From assembly GCA_030295235.1 (NCBI GenBank), contig AP026124.1, positions 1,984,001 through 2,048,000 on the forward strand: a stretch of DNA of 64,000 nucleotides, in the 5' to 3' direction. The notes beneath the pieces were generated by a model, which saw nothing but the letters and a program-made list of their open reading frames with translations, was not told the DNA's origin and made no database searches. The DNA is from Fistulifera solaris (lineage: Eukaryota > Bacillariophyta > Bacillariophyceae > Naviculales > Stauroneidaceae). Positions 1-11,513 of the stretch are shown here, piece by piece (positions within the stretch are counted from its first letter, which is position 1; the number at the start of each line of letters is the position of its first letter). The translations under genes were made by a program, and so were the position numbers.

Positions 1-2000
1 GAAACAACGGCGGACGCATCCGCACTGGTCATCGCGGCAGCCGACAAGGCCGGCATGGACGGCATCGATCGTCGTCGCATCGATGCCATTATTTTACGCG
101 AATCGGGAAATTCACTCTATATTCAACAACAAAAGAGAAGAGACGAGAAAGTCAATGAACGAATCGTTGCGATGAAGAAGAAACTACAGAATCAAAGGAC
201 TCTCTACCCGCAGTGGCCCCACGAAAGTCTCCCCGCCATCGACCGCATGTTGACCGAATGCATTCGGAAACGACCAAATCGATCAACCTGTGTGGTCGTG
301 GACATGGATATGTTTTACATGGCCTGCGAATTGTTAACTCGACCCGAATTGCACGACAAACCCGCTTGTGTCGGTGGTGGAATGATTCTTACAAGTAATT
401 ACCCGGCACGCAAATACGGTGTCCGCAGTGCCATGGCGGGTTGGATTGGGGATGCTCTCGTCCGAGAATTGTCCAATGGCACGGAAGAATTGATTCATGT
501 TCCGTCAAATCACCAAAAATACGCGCAACAATCGCAAGTGGTACGGTCCGTCTTGGCCGAATACGATCCACAGTTGCGAGCGTACAGTTTGGATGAAGCC
601 TTTCTCAATTTGGGACCGTACTTGGCGTGTCATCTTCTGCATCCAGAATGGTCTCATGAACAAATCAGTAAGACATTAAGGGAAGGTCAAGAGGATGGGG
701 ATGTGAAAGCTTCGTCCGAAAGCGAATACGATGACAATGGTCCCGACGACGATTCTATACAAAACGAGAGCCATGACAAATTGTCCTATCTAGAGACACT
801 TGGTCAATTTTCCAACCATACTTGTTTGGAAGCAGCGGGAAAGATTCTTACAGATATGCGACAAAAAGTCTTTGAACGCACGGGTGGCTTGACGTGTTCC
901 GCTGGTTTGGCGCCAAATTTTATGATGGCCAAGATTGCCAGTGATCGAAACAAACCCAATGGACAATGTCTCGTGGCCAGTGATCAAGATTCCATTCGGG
1001 AGTTCCTTTACCCAATGGCCACGCGCAAAGTATCCGGCATTGGTCGCGTGACGGAGAAACTATTGAGAGCGTTTGATATCCACACCGTCGAACACATGTA
1101 CGAGCAGCGTGCGTTGATTCAACAATTATTCACCCCCGTGCAAGCCAACTTTTTACTACAAGCATCGGTGGGATGCTCCAGTTCCGATAATTTTCTAGAA
1201 GATGAACAAGAGGAAAGCAAAGGAGGAGGTCAAAAGGGATCAGTCGCGAACGAACTTTCCGTCCCGGTCACTCATGGAACGAAATCAACGCTCGACTCGA
1301 AGATATAGGACGCCTACTATCGAGTGACATGCAACGGAAAAGCTTCTGGGCACACACCATCACTGTCAAGGTGAAGTTGCACACATTCGACGTCTTGTCA
1401 CGGGCACGGACTTTGCCGCGCGGTGTGTTTGTCCAGTCGCCCGAAGATCTGGTCCGGCATTCGACGGAACTGTTGGCGGAAGTGAGACACGAATTCATGG
1501 CCAGTCCGGAGCACCGTTCCAAACCCTTTTCCGTTCGCTTGTTGGGCATTCGCTGCAACAACTTTCGTCACGAGCAGGAAACGGAAAGTACCGGGTGGGA
1601 TCAGTTGAATCTAGATCAATTTCTTCTCCCCCGATCGACGTTGCCTGTTTTCCGTGCCGCCGCAGCCCAGGAAGGGATCATCGCACGTTGTGACACAAAC
1701 ATGAAAGAAATATTTCACGACAGCCCGACTTTCGAAGTGGAAGGAACGAACGATCACGACGACGCATACGATGCAACGACCATTATGCCAACCAATGACT
1801 GTGAAAAAATCACAGCTACCTGTCCCGTTTGTGGACTGTCTCTTCCACCCAATGACAACCTACTGGTCAATCAGCACATTGATACTTGTCTCAGTGGACG
1901 CGCGGTCCGAGAAGTTATCCGAGAGGCTTCCCTCCTTCCACACAAGGGCCATTCGAAAAAATCCCAACTCGACTACTATTTTGCCCGTCGAACAGAATAA
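1..2000 (+). CDS. POLK: DNA polymerase kappa (Y family), 5' truncated, UBZ finger at C-terminus
   Basis: A translesion polymerase of the DinB/kappa branch that copies past bulky lesions in the nucleus. The frame is already open at base 1, so the start lies outside the window. The N-clasp region comes first (NKAGM-like start near 49), then the metal-binding palm motif VDMDMFYMACE (Asp near 301) and the SLDE catalytic pair near 592-597. The reading moves from one frame to another between about 1206 and 1232; the second frame continues with a typical kappa segment (KGISRERTF) and the little finger. A C-x2-C...H-x3-C finger (1821-1889) fits a RAD18-type UBZ that binds ubiquitin. The last residues (SQLDYYF, about 1965-1985) resemble the PCNA-binding end of animal kappa. 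The frame step is too short for an intron and is probably an indel error. Confidence 0.93.
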
Positions 2001-2019
2001 TAGATGGTTTTAAATTTTT

Positions 2020-3110
2020 TTATTTGTTGTCTGCTTGTTTCGCATCGTCCACTTTCTTCTCTTCTTTGACTTGCTCCTCTTCTTTCTTCTCCTCTTCTTC
2101 TTTCAATAATAAAGCCGTCCCATCTTCGCCGTAACGAATCTTATTGTTGACCAGATCGTGCAACGCAATGACACTACGGATAAGCGCCGCCAGATAGAGG
2201 GCCATTTCCAAATCATTGGTTTTGACAATGAGACTTTTGACCAGATCGGGAGTATTCAAATTGGGCAATAGATTCAATATCGTTTGTAAATTGGCAATGA
2301 TTTCGTGATTGGCGAGACGGTGCCGTGGGCCACGGCTTGCAAGTAGTCCTTGCATTCGACCAACTTTTCCGTGAGCGTCGCCATTCCAGCTACTTTTGCC
2401 TTGATTAAGGAAGCGACGGTACTGATGGTCGGATCGTTGATATCGCGCAACAAATGCTCGACACCGACTTCTTCGGCTTCCAGGGCTCCCATTTGGACGG
2501 GAACGTGCGCAAAGGATCGATGAACATGTTTGCCGGACAATTCTTCCACAACACGATACGATGTAATGGGTAAATCTTGTCTATCGGGACGAATATCAAT
2601 AATACAAAAGACGGCGGGCGTCAAAGTGCCCTTGGGCAAAAAGCGTTCGACAATGTCGTGAATGCGCAAATCGTTGGGTCGAATTTGGGGGCCCGTGGAA
2701 TAAAAAGCCAACGACTCGTTCTTTGGCGTTGACTTTGCGGTACATGTGTAACATGCTTTCTAGAAAGTTGTGATCCAAGTAAAAGACCGCCTAGAGTTGG
2801 AAGGAAGAAGAACATGAGAACGTGTCGTGTATCGCGTCGTTCATCAACAGACACACACGTTTCTACCAGATGGACGTACCGGATTCTTGGAGTCTTCTTC
2901 AAACGGTACGGCAAAGGAATTCGTAACATCAACGGATCCTTTCGTGACTTGTCCTAACAGAACCCCCACGACGCGTTTGCGTGTCCCTCTCGCCACACGA
3001 TGATAATGATCGGCGGCCGAAAGGAGCACCAAAGGATGCATGATGACTTGTTCGACATCGGACGTCAATTTGACTGGCGTAACAATATCGTCTTCTGGCT
3101 CTGCTGTCAT
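2020..3110 (-). CDS. RPN8: 26S proteasome non-ATPase subunit RPN8 (MPN domain)
   Basis: A lid subunit of the 26S proteasome that pairs with the deubiquitinase RPN11. Exon 1 (3110-2880) encodes the start of the MPN fold ([23 protein letters not shown]). A GT-AG intron (2879-2791) follows, and exon 2 resumes with [11 protein letters not shown]. The JAMM zinc-binding His residues are absent, as expected for catalytically inactive RPN8. The conserved C-terminal helices ([35 protein letters not shown]) and a Lys/Glu-rich tail are present. Two single-base breaks occur: an extra T in a T5 run (2702-2706 on the plus strand) within VVGFYSTGP, and a missing base near 2322. The stop lies 20 bp from the convergent polymerase kappa stop. 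Confidence 0.93.
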
Positions 3111-3588
3111 TGTGTGCAGACTTTTATTGATTTTTATTAATGATAGTTGGTGTTGTTGGTGTTGTGAAAAGTGTCGGTAATACCTATGTACAAGTACAAG
3201 TACATGTTAGAGAGGATTGCGAGCATTTCGTCACGGCCGCGTTGTTACAAGTAGTTAAGGTTACAAGTATTTTATTCGTTGTCGATCCTCTCGCTTCCCC
3301 ATCTCGATGATACATTGGGTATGCGTTTGACAGTACGAAACGACATTTGATTCAACAATACCATGACGAGCTTGTATCATTATGTATTCTTTCACATAAT
3401 AGCGTACCGGTATCCATTACACCTCAGTCGATACAAAATATCTGGAAAGCACAACGAGACATACGAGTGACCGCACACCGCACCATAATTACTTGTGTTG
3501 TTGACCACATAAAGAGGAAAGGAAGACCTTGTACTTGTACTTGTACAAAGAAAAGCCCTCGTCGTATCCATTCAATCCAAATCAAAAG
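3111..3588. other. intergenic, divergent promoter region
   Basis: Shared upstream region of RPN8 (minus) and the glycosyltransferase (plus). It holds a GTACAA-type array near 3188-3205 and the opposite TTGTAC-type array near 3532-3548. No gene is seen. Confidence 0.5.
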
Positions 3589-5315
3589 ATGGACGACGAC
3601 GACGACGACGACCACAATGAGAAATCGAAACGATCCAAATTCGTGAGCAAACGTCGGAAAGCTTCGAGCATCGTTCCTACGACCATTGTTTGCTCCGCCG
3701 TGACAGAAAACAATCCAGGTGCGGTCGAAGTCGGAGTCATTCTTTGTATTTTGATCATTGCCTTGTATCTCTTTGGCTTTTATGAAGCAGTCATTTCACT
3801 TCCGCAAATTCGTGGAGACCCTTTTCATTTGGTGCAGCACGAGGAGTCGTTGTTGTCGTCGTCATCACTCCGTGGTTTGAGCCAAGCACAAAACGTTCCA
3901 CAATACGAAAAAGAAGAAGAAGAAGAAGAAGATGTGGTTGCGGCTCTTCAGACGAAGAAGATGAACAAAGTGATGATTCCACCAGGTCAATGGCCAGTCA
4001 GTATTCGGGATGAGGAATTTGAGACCATTCTACATCCCGGTGACCTCACTACCCAAATGAAAGTGCCCCAATTGTGGAGTTACCCCATCCACAACAATGA
4101 ACTCATGACCCGTGACACCGCTCTGCAAATTGGGACGTGCATTGAACCCGACGAACAGGGCCGTTACAACCGCGGCGAATCCTGTCCTCTCGACAAACGT
4201 ACCATCTTTGTGGGCATTGCGTCGTATCGTGATTTTGAATGCCGATCGACGGCCGAATCCATCTTTTGCGGGCCCAACATCCCGAACGGATTCGAATTGC
4301 GGTCGTCGATCAAATTGTCGACGGAGAAGATGCCTTGTGCAATGCGCCATTACTGCCGTGTGACACTCATCCGGAACAGGGTCTGTGCAAATACAAAGAC
4401 CAAATTGATGTCTACCAGATGGATGCGGCCTTGTCGATTGGACCCGTCTTTGCACGGCACATTGGTTATCGCATGTACCGGGGAGAGTACTATGCGACGC
4501 AGTCGGATGCGCACGTGACGTACACACAAGACTGGGATGCCGATATTATTGAGCAATTCGAAGTCACCAAGAACGAAATGGCGGTCCTGTCGACATATCT
4601 CACGGACGTACAAGGTTCGATTGATGCACAGGGTCATTCCTTGCGACATACCCGGCCCATTATGTGCAATACGTATTACGAAGGAGGTATACAAGGAATG
4701 CATTTGCGACACGGTTCGCAGCCGGAGCGCACGCCTTCGATCAAAGGGTCGCCGCAATTACAGCCGTGGTGGGCGGCCGGTTATTCCTTTTCGCGGGGAC
4801 ACTTTGTGGTCAATGTCCCTTACGATTACAATCAGCCCATGATTTTTCAGGGGGAGGAAATGTCGATTGGTATTCGTGGCTTCACGATTGGTTACGATTA
4901 TTACGCACCCGAGCGCAGTGTGTGCTTTCATCACTACGCGGTCGGGAAGAATGCTGAAGTCCGCAAGAAAGTTCACCATTTTTGGGAGAATACAAAGTAC
5001 AGTGGCACTGGAAAGAAAGCGATGGCGCGCTTGTTGGGCATTGTGCACATGAATCCAGAGGTTGATCCTCAGACATGGGACCACGCGGACGAAGACATTT
5101 ACGGCATTGGAGGAGTTCGCACGCCGGAAAAATTTTACGAAACATTTGGAATCAATGTTAAAGCGAAGAAAGTGGAAGGACATTTGTGTAGCTTTGTGGA
5201 TACCGGCGGGAAGATGCATTACGAATTTTCACCGTTCTTACGAAGTGATGGTATGGGCGTCGACTACTCGAAAATCAATTACAAGTTCAAAGATCCCCGA
5301 CCGAATGAAAAGTAA
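3589..5315 (+). CDS. type II membrane glycosyltransferase, GlcNAc-transferase (Gnt1/Skp1-type) family
   Basis: Likely a Golgi or ER glycosyltransferase that adds GlcNAc to protein hydroxyl groups; the acceptor cannot be told. The start chosen precedes a poly-Asp stretch from a GAC repeat. A basic patch is followed by one membrane span (VILCILIIALYLFGFYEAVI, residues about 50-70). The lumenal domain has the family signature TIFVGIASYRDFECRSTAESIF and HPERIRIAVVDQ, then a DAH-type metal motif in ATQSDAHVTYTQDWDADII, and the late IGYDYYAPERSVCFHHYA segment. The frame breaks at a T4 run (4264-4267), where one T appears to be missing; both halves match the same domain. The alternative start at 3529 adds 20 residues and is less likely. 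Confidence 0.85.
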
Positions 5316-5368
5316 ACATTTAAAGTTTAAACTGAGTTCAAATACCGCATGATAACTTTTAGTAAGAG

Positions 5369-6708
5369 TTAATCAAAGCAATCCCAATCATCGCTATGGT
5401 AATACTCGGCGAGTAGACGATAAAGGAAACTCGGTTGAAAGGAACCGACATTGGTGATGAATAGATCGACGTGCTCGGGTTTGATAATGTCGTGAAGGGG
5501 GTTCACAAACTCAATGTCCTCCAACAGTTTGGCCTGCGCTTCGGCGTATTCCATGACGCTGCTGGGACTGAGCAGATCATTCATGGTGTCTTGTCCCTCA
5601 TGAGGAAAGATGGGACACAGTTTAAAGAGACCGGTCGTGCAAACGACCGGAACCGAATTGTGTTTCGCGGCGAGTGCTACTAAATTGCCTCCACTCGGTG
5701 TCATTAAACTTCCATTGGCCAATACAGCGTGCGCGGGAAGAATAACTTTATTGACACGGGCCATCACGGCAAAGACGGCGGAATCGTTGATAAGAGTGAC
5801 ATCCAACCCGGCATCCGCTAGCACCTTGGCCATCGAGTGACCGCTATTCCCCGGAGCTCCTTCACAAACAATCACTTGAAAATCCAATTTCTTGGCCGCG
5901 GCCGCCTTAAGGAATAATTCCACAGTCTTGGATCGCCCGCTGGTCAGTATAAGTTCTCCAGAGTGAATGTGATTGACGACTTGTTCATTAATGTTTTTGT
6001 ATAGATCCTCCAATTCATTAACAATTTCGTCCACTGCACAGAACGGAAAGCGAAATTACATTTTTGGTGCAGGGTGAGTATACCAGAGCATGCATGCTAA
6101 AGCGCAATCTCCATCATCCTAAGATACTTACTCGCTTCCATGACGGTAGACTTGAGACCCGACCGTTCTTGATAGTAATACGCGGGGTACTCCGGACCCA
6201 CTACATCCGCATCCGCAAAAGATTCCTGTCTCTGATGATCGCCACTCATCACACTGATGGACCGATTGGATGCCTTGACATGCTGTGGCAACGCCCACAA
6301 CATGCTCTGCAACGAGAGTCGACCGCCGGTATCGCCGACCGAAGTATGTTCGTTGTCGAAATTGGCTTCTTCCCGCACCGCCGCCATGATTCGACGTACC
6401 ACATTCCCAATGGAAGGTTCGTGATGGCCGGCGGTTTGCAATTCGTGTCCGATTCCGCGCAACAACAAATGCAATTGTGCCGGATTTTTCCATTTCGTCG
6501 AGCCCACCATGTGTCGTAAGAAATCGACGGTCCGGTGAATCACAATGCGACGGTCCATGGTTACTTGTTTGAGTCGACCACGACGAAGTTCGAGGAGAAA
6601 GCGATCCAGCAAAGCCAAATGTTTGCGATGGTGTTCTTCTAGCCACCGACGGACATCCAGATAATTGCGAATTTCCGATGATGATGATTCGTCCGTTAAG
6701 CCTGTCAT
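5369..6708 (-). CDS. EIF2B2: translation initiation factor eIF2B subunit beta
   Basis: A regulatory subunit of the guanine nucleotide exchange factor for eIF2, acting in the cytosol. Exon 1 is 6708-6132. A 98-nt GT-AG intron (6131-6034, donor GTAAGT) splits a Met codon, and exon 2 is 6033-5369. The spliced product is 413 residues with no break, close to the usual size. The C-terminal Rossmann-like half carries the family blocks ILTSGRSKTVELFLKAAA, VIVCEGAPGNSGHSMAK, LPAHAVLANGSLMTPSGG and the ending LFITNVGSFQPSFLYRLL. The beta subunit is preferred over alpha or delta because of the ending YRLLAEYYHSDDWD. This gene is one of the few in the window without a frame break. Confidence 0.95.
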
Positions 6709-7361
6709 TCTTATTTCTTTCGGGACGTTTCTGCGCTTACTGCGGGAGCTCTATCGGCAAGTAAAACTAAAAAAAGAGGAAGGACGTGCAGTACAATTGC
6801 CAAAGCAGGTAGACAACATTTTTTTTAGTGAAACTCAGAATCGCGCCTCTCCGCCGCGTATTTTTTTTCGTTTTTCAATTTTCACCGAGTCTCCGGCCTA
6901 TACAACCAAAACTAGTATTATCGTTAAGGTTACTCATGACCAAAAGCAGTCGTGGTGTCGTCAACTAACACTTGATGCTATAGTAAATGGAACAAATTTT
7001 ATTCCGCAGGATGATTCTCGGCAGAACAAAAAAGACAAGTATTGCAAATGCTGTCAAAGTATATTGCATCCTGATAACGATGTACAAAGCTTACCATTTT
7101 GGCAATAGGAGCGGAGGTGATCTTACGGAAGTGCAATCTGCTTCGCGGCCCAAACAGCATTCATGACTGGAAATCAGTCGCGGTTTCGTGGAACCCGCAC
7201 TCTACTTTGTATTTTATGCGTCACAACGCGTCCGCCTTTTTCTGCACTTGGCGTATTATTGCGTTTATTGTGATGATGGTGATGGCCACCCGTTCCTGAT
7301 ATTCCATTCATGCAATGATTCTTCCTTCGGCTTCATTTTTTCTTTTGTTTTCGCACTCATT
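6709..7361. other. intergenic, divergent
   Basis: AT-rich region between the eIF2B-beta start and a secreted protein gene. Short open frames on both strands show no family resemblance. No gene is recognised. Confidence 0.45.
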
Positions 7362-8066
7362 ATGAAAGCCTTTACCAGAACACTCGTCTCGACACTTCTT
7401 ATCTCTGTGGTTGTACAAGCACTACTGCTTCCAAACGGCCGACGTCCCCGGCGATTGCAGCAAACCACGGGGGATGACATTATCACACGGGCCCGTGAAA
7501 ATGCAGGAATGCCTGATGTTTTGGAACCTCCCCAATTATTTGATGATGATTTATTGGATGATATGCAACAAGCACTCTTGAGCATGGAGAAACGAGTGCA
7601 ACAAGGGCCTGGTTCTTTGACGTCGTTGGAAGTGCAAGATTTGGGAGCGCGATTGGATCGAATTATTCAAGAAATGAAACAAAATGAGCATTTAACAGCG
7701 AGAGATCTTTTGAAGAATGACAAGAGTCACCAATCTACGACTCCCGTTGCCCCAGCTACTTCAAACACCCAAACATCGAGTCAGGAACAATTGGAAGACG
7801 ATACACCGTCGTACGATGGTAAGGGTGGAATGGGACAACCCCGTGGTACTGTGAATACTTATATTATTGAAGGCATGGAAGAAATGGACTCGGAGACCTA
7901 CCGCCTGGCTTTACAACAAAGCATTATTGATCGACAACGAGAGCGTCGCAGAAGTGGCAAAGTGGGCAACCGTGGAACCATTGACTACCTGAGCTCTCTC
8001 GGTGGTAAGCCCGATCGGAAAATCATGTTTGATCCCGACGAAAAGAAGGATATGAAAAAGAAGTAG
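7362..8066 (+). CDS. secreted/plastid-directed diatom protein of unknown function
   Basis: Not recognised as a member of a known family. The open frame begins at 7188, but the start at 7362 (MKAFTRTLVST) is preferred because it gives a classic signal peptide: a basic start, then LVSTLLISVVVQALLLP, cleaved about residue 20-24. The mature part of roughly 210 residues is hydrophilic and probably helical, with acidic (DDDLLDDM) and Gln/Thr/Ser-rich stretches. The C-terminal region (MDSETYRLALQQSIIDRQRERRR, about residues 170-195) looks like a conserved charged helix. It ends in a Lys-rich tail (KKDMKKK). A KKxx-like ER retention signal at the end is possible but not convincing. Confidence 0.6.
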   Translation: MKAFTRTLVSTLLISVVVQALLLPNGRRPRRLQQTTGDDIITRARENAGMPDVLEPPQLFDDDLLDDMQQALLSMEKRVQQGPGSLTSLEVQDLGARLDRIIQEMKQNEHLTARDLLKNDKSHQSTTPVAPATSNTQTSSQEQLEDDTPSYDGKGGMGQPRGTVNTYIIEGMEEMDSETYRLALQQSIIDRQRERRRSGKVGNRGTIDYLSSLGGKPDRKIMFDPDEKKDMKKK

Positions 8067-8535
8067 AAGGAATTGACGTTGGAAGAAACTAAGACTGGAA
8101 AACTTGTGTCTCGTAAAATTCCTTTGTTTTCTTTACAATACGTTTTACACATCATAAGTTATTAAAAAATAATTACTCATTATTTGTTTTTCAAGACGAT
8201 CTTGAACCGAGCAAGTCCGAATGACTGAACCACAGTATACTTTCTAGCCGGGTGACTCTAGCTAGAGAGACCCGACAGACGGTCGCGCGTTGCTTTGCAT
8301 AAACAAACAATAAGTGACGTACTTCGTCATTTCCTCATCTGTCACATCGTGATCAAGAAGCTACACAAAGATGAAATACTGCACCAGTAACGGTACCGGT
8401 ACTGTACGCTTTTAGTGTCTTTGGACGTGCATGCGACGGACGTAAAATGCACTGGTGCTCGCATATTAGTCAACAGCGAGTTAAGCAATAATCTTTTGTC
8501 GTCTCATTGTTGCATCTCAAGATCTTGTCTTTAAC
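8067..8535. other. intergenic
   Basis: Between the secreted protein stop and the reductase start. It contains a GTACCGGTAC-type palindrome (8391-8404). No gene is seen. Confidence 0.45.
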
Positions 8536-9582
8536 ATGTCTTCTATCGCTTATATCACAGAAGCTCCGCCTTTGGTTGCTGGGCTCACTGCTCTAGGCCT
8601 TCTTGTGGCTCTCTCGTTTTTTGTCAAGGTATGGTGAAATCGACACGTTCTGTTTGCTATTCTTCAGCGTTCCTTGCTCACTCACAACTCACGCACTTAC
8701 TCCACCCACAGATCCTTTCGTCGACCTACAACACCTTCCTACGTCCAGGTAAAGACTTGAAGAAGCTTGGCAAATGGGCGGTAGTTACGGGGGCAACGGA
8801 TGGCATCGGAAAGGCTTACGCCATGGGATTGGCCAAAAGGGAATGAGCATTGTCTTGATCAGTCGAACGGAAAGTAAATTGAAGGAAGTGAAAAAGAAAT
8901 TGAAACCAAGTATTCGGGCATTGAAGTGAAGCATATTGTCTGCGATTACTCCAAATTCGATAAGAAAGCGCAGGATGATCTCAAGAAGCAGCTCGTTGGC
9001 CTCGAAGTGGGGGTGCTCGTCAACAATGTGGGAGTCAGTTACCGCTATCCTCGTTACTTTCACGAACTGCCCGATGATGAAGTGCAAAATCTTCTTACCA
9101 TGAACATTGACTCTGTTGTTTGGATGACTCGTTTCGTTCTTCCTGGTATGATTGATCGCAAGAAGGGTGCAATTGTCAACATTTCGTCCGGATCGGCTTT
9201 GTACACGCTCCCCCTCTTGGCCGAGTATTCGGGTGCCAAGAGCTTTGTGGAAAAATTTTCCCGCGCTATCAATGCCGAATACAAAAGCAAAGGTATTACC
9301 TGTCAGTGTCAGGCACCGTTTTATGTCGCGACCAAATTGGCCAAGATGCGCAAGTCGTTTTCGGTTCCCGATCCGAACCAGTTTGTGGGGCTGGCTTTGA
9401 AGTGGGTGGGATACCCGGATTGTGTAGTGCAACCGTTCTGGGTGCATGCGGTACAAGGATGGGTCATGCACCGTGTTCCCGACTCGATTCTGGCTTGGTT
9501 CATCATGAACATGCATTTGGCCATTCGCAAGAAGGGAATCAACAAAGATCTCAAACTGGCGTCAGAAGGAAAGCTGGAATAA
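8536..9582 (+). CDS. KCR1: very-long-chain 3-oxoacyl-CoA reductase (HSD17B12/KCR1 type)
   Basis: The second enzyme of microsomal fatty-acid elongation: it reduces 3-ketoacyl-CoA with NADPH at the ER. Exon 1 (8536-8628) encodes a membrane-spanning N-terminus. An 83-nt intron (8629-8711) follows, and exon 2 begins with ILSSTYNTFLRPGKDL. SDR signatures are visible: VVTGATDGIGKAYA (cofactor loop), LVNNVGVSY, NISSGSA and YSGAKSFVEKFS (Tyr-x3-Lys). Two single bases seem to be missing, one in a G run at 8839-8841 (GLAKRGMSIVLISR is restored by one G) and one near 8891-8898 in an A-rich stretch. Both are needed to bring the two reading frames together, which supports indel errors over a pseudogene. 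Confidence 0.93.
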
Positions 9583-9817
9583 GCTTATTCTTCTTGCAGA
9601 TTTTGGACATGTTTAATCCAATTGCATCTATAACTAGAAGTAGCTGTTTGTCGATTGATAATTTCTATAATTGCTAGTTACCCTTGTAGAAGTAGTTCCG
9701 CATTGCCAAAAGTTTCGTTGCGTCTGTCCTGTGTCCTGCGTAACTGATAACGGAATCATCGTCTGTCATAATTATTTCTAACATGATATCAACATTATTA
9801 TCTGGCGTTCTTGTTCA

Positions 9818-10810
9818 ATGAGTCGAAGGTATTTTAAGAGATACTCCCGAGTTGTAACTCTTGTGCTCCTGGTTGGCTCTGTGGCAAGCTTTACGTTCCA
9901 CATAAACCCACAGAAGCCACGCCGACCAAGTTTCGTGCTTAGTACATTGGAGGAACGAGAAGATGTGGAACACGATGATTTGTTTGTCGCAAACGAACCC
10001 CCGCAACGCCGAAGTGAATTATGGCTGGATCTGCGACAAACCGCCATTGCGCCTAGAGAAGCTCTTCAGTTCTTAGAAAAACAACTCTACAGCAACAATG
10101 ATAACATGATCGTGGATATAGCCGATATCGATATCCCTCCACGGAAAGTGCTTTCGCTGGTCGACAAAGTGTTGCTTTCGAAGGAGCTTTTTGGTAAGGT
10201 TGTTGCAAGGGGCGACGATATAGGTCTCCCTCTGCTGTACACGGTGGATGATGAATCCATTCTGGTAGAAGGTAACCGTCGGACACACCAATCTTTTCCA
10301 ATGGGGAAAATCGTCACGTGCCGTCACACCGAAACACTTGATCCACTCAATGCGATCGACATTACAAGCACTGGACAGTGGCTGTTCGTAGACAAAACAG
10401 ATGAGTCTGATGAATACGAAAAGATTCTTTGGCTTGAAAAACAAGTCGCTGGACTTCTCGACTTTTTGTCCTCGACTACGGCTGCACCTGTCTTGTCATC
10501 CCAAGACTCGGGTTTATTGCTACCATCTATTTCTGACAAAATCCTGTCTAGGAAGGGTGGAGTTGCCGTTTCATGCCGCACGAGAACAGCATTCGTACAA
10601 TTGAATTCGGCTCTGGAACAGTCGTTGTGCTCGACCCTGATCACTCGCACAACAGATTCGGGCATTCTTGTAAAAGTTGAATCACCTTTGGGAAGTGAAA
10701 TATCTCCACCCACTCTACAAACAGCGTTGGTGTTGCCCTTGGATTTACGGATATGGGAAGCAGCGAGAGATATCCAGGAAGAGGAGGAACATGAAACGGA
10801 GAGCGACTAG
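9818..10810 (+). CDS. probable plastid-targeted protein, unknown function
   Basis: A 330-residue protein with no family I recognise. The N-terminus MSRRYFKRYSRVV is basic and is followed by a hydrophobic stretch (TLVLLVGSVAS) and then Phe at the likely cleavage site (VAS-FTF). That pattern fits the bipartite plastid signal of diatoms, with the ASAF-like motif; the basic segment after it (NPQKPRRPSF) would be the transit peptide. The mature part starts near residue 65 (ELWLDLRQTAIAPREALQFL) and ends in a Glu-rich tail. It is intact and without introns. The targeting call rests only on this motif. Confidence 0.65.
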   Translation: MSRRYFKRYSRVVTLVLLVGSVASFTFHINPQKPRRPSFVLSTLEEREDVEHDDLFVANEPPQRRSELWLDLRQTAIAPREALQFLEKQLYSNNDNMIVDIADIDIPPRKVLSLVDKVLLSKELFGKVVARGDDIGLPLLYTVDDESILVEGNRRTHQSFPMGKIVTCRHTETLDPLNAIDITSTGQWLFVDKTDESDEYEKILWLEKQVAGLLDFLSSTTAAPVLSSQDSGLLLPSISDKILSRKGGVAVSCRTRTAFVQLNSALEQSLCSTLITRTTDSGILVKVESPLGSEISPPTLQTALVLPLDLRIWEAARDIQEEEEHETESD

Positions 10811-10845
10811 TAAAATCTGAATCTAATGTCATCAGAAATCCACTT

Positions 10846-11513
10846 CTATTTGTTCTTAGATCCGATTATCTCGCTCGGTGTTATGATGAGATCCATACGT
10901 CTATCGTACGACTCCACCGGGATTTCTTCGACCAATTGACAAGTCAAACAAACTGCAATCAAGCAGGGAGGTTTTTTGTCACTCGATATCATGCGCTGAA
11001 TAAAGCGATCGTAGTACCCCTTACCTTGACCAAGGCGATCACATTTTCGATCAAAGGCAAGGCCAGGAACGATGAGAACGTCTATGTCACCTTCTTTGGC
11101 CAGTACAATCGGCATTCCCGGCGGTGGCTCCGGGATGCCCCACTTGTTTCGCGGCCACGCTTGGTGGAAGAGCTCTCCGGCCTTGGACGCACTTTGATCA
11201 ACTTTTAACAGCTCCATATCCGCGTGTTCAAAGTTCTTGCCTACTTGTGGGACATAAATGTGTTTACCGGCTTCAACAGCGTTCCGTATCGCTAGATCAG
11301 TATCAATTTCGCCACTGGGCATTGAAAGGAAAAGCCCCACCGATTGGGCTTGCTTATACACAGGAAGATCGAACAGTCGCTCCCATACCTCAAGACTTTG
11401 ACTCTCAATATCGTTCTTTGATAATTCACTTATCATCGATCGAACTTGCTTTCGTAATTGTTTTTGCGTGTAACGATATCGTTTGCACCGTGGGTTGCGG
11501 ACACGCCACTCAT
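10846..11513 (-). CDS. MTHFS: 5-formyltetrahydrofolate cyclo-ligase
   Basis: Converts 5-formyl-THF to 5,10-methenyl-THF using ATP, returning folate to the one-carbon pool. Visible are the N-terminal RKQVRSMISELSKNDI helix (nucleotide-binding Arg/Lys), the SVGLFLSMPSGEIDT strand, and the signature VPGLAFDRKCDRLGQGKGYYDRF. The start at 11513 is in another frame from the body; one A seems missing in the run at 11461-11465. The upstream frame stays open to 11687, and a start at 11612 (MYAWRGSLVLSAL) would add a mitochondrial-type presequence, so location is uncertain. It converges on the plastid-type gene, ending 36 bp away. Confidence 0.92.

Noticed and set aside
1206-1308. Spliceosomal intron as the cause of the polymerase kappa frame step
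   Set aside because: Stops in the second frame limit the junction to about 25 bases, far too short for an intron, and no slippery site for programmed frameshifting is seen.
4030-4757. Long minus-strand frames opposite the glycosyltransferase
   Set aside because: They mirror a well-supported plus-strand domain and show no protein family of their own.
6097-6646. 172-codon minus-strand frame inside eIF2B-beta exon 1
   Set aside because: It overlaps the eIF2B-beta exon in another frame and has no domain.
8785-9516. 243-codon minus-strand frame opposite the ketoacyl-CoA reductase
   Set aside because: It is a shadow of a conserved SDR gene whose motifs are all on the plus strand.
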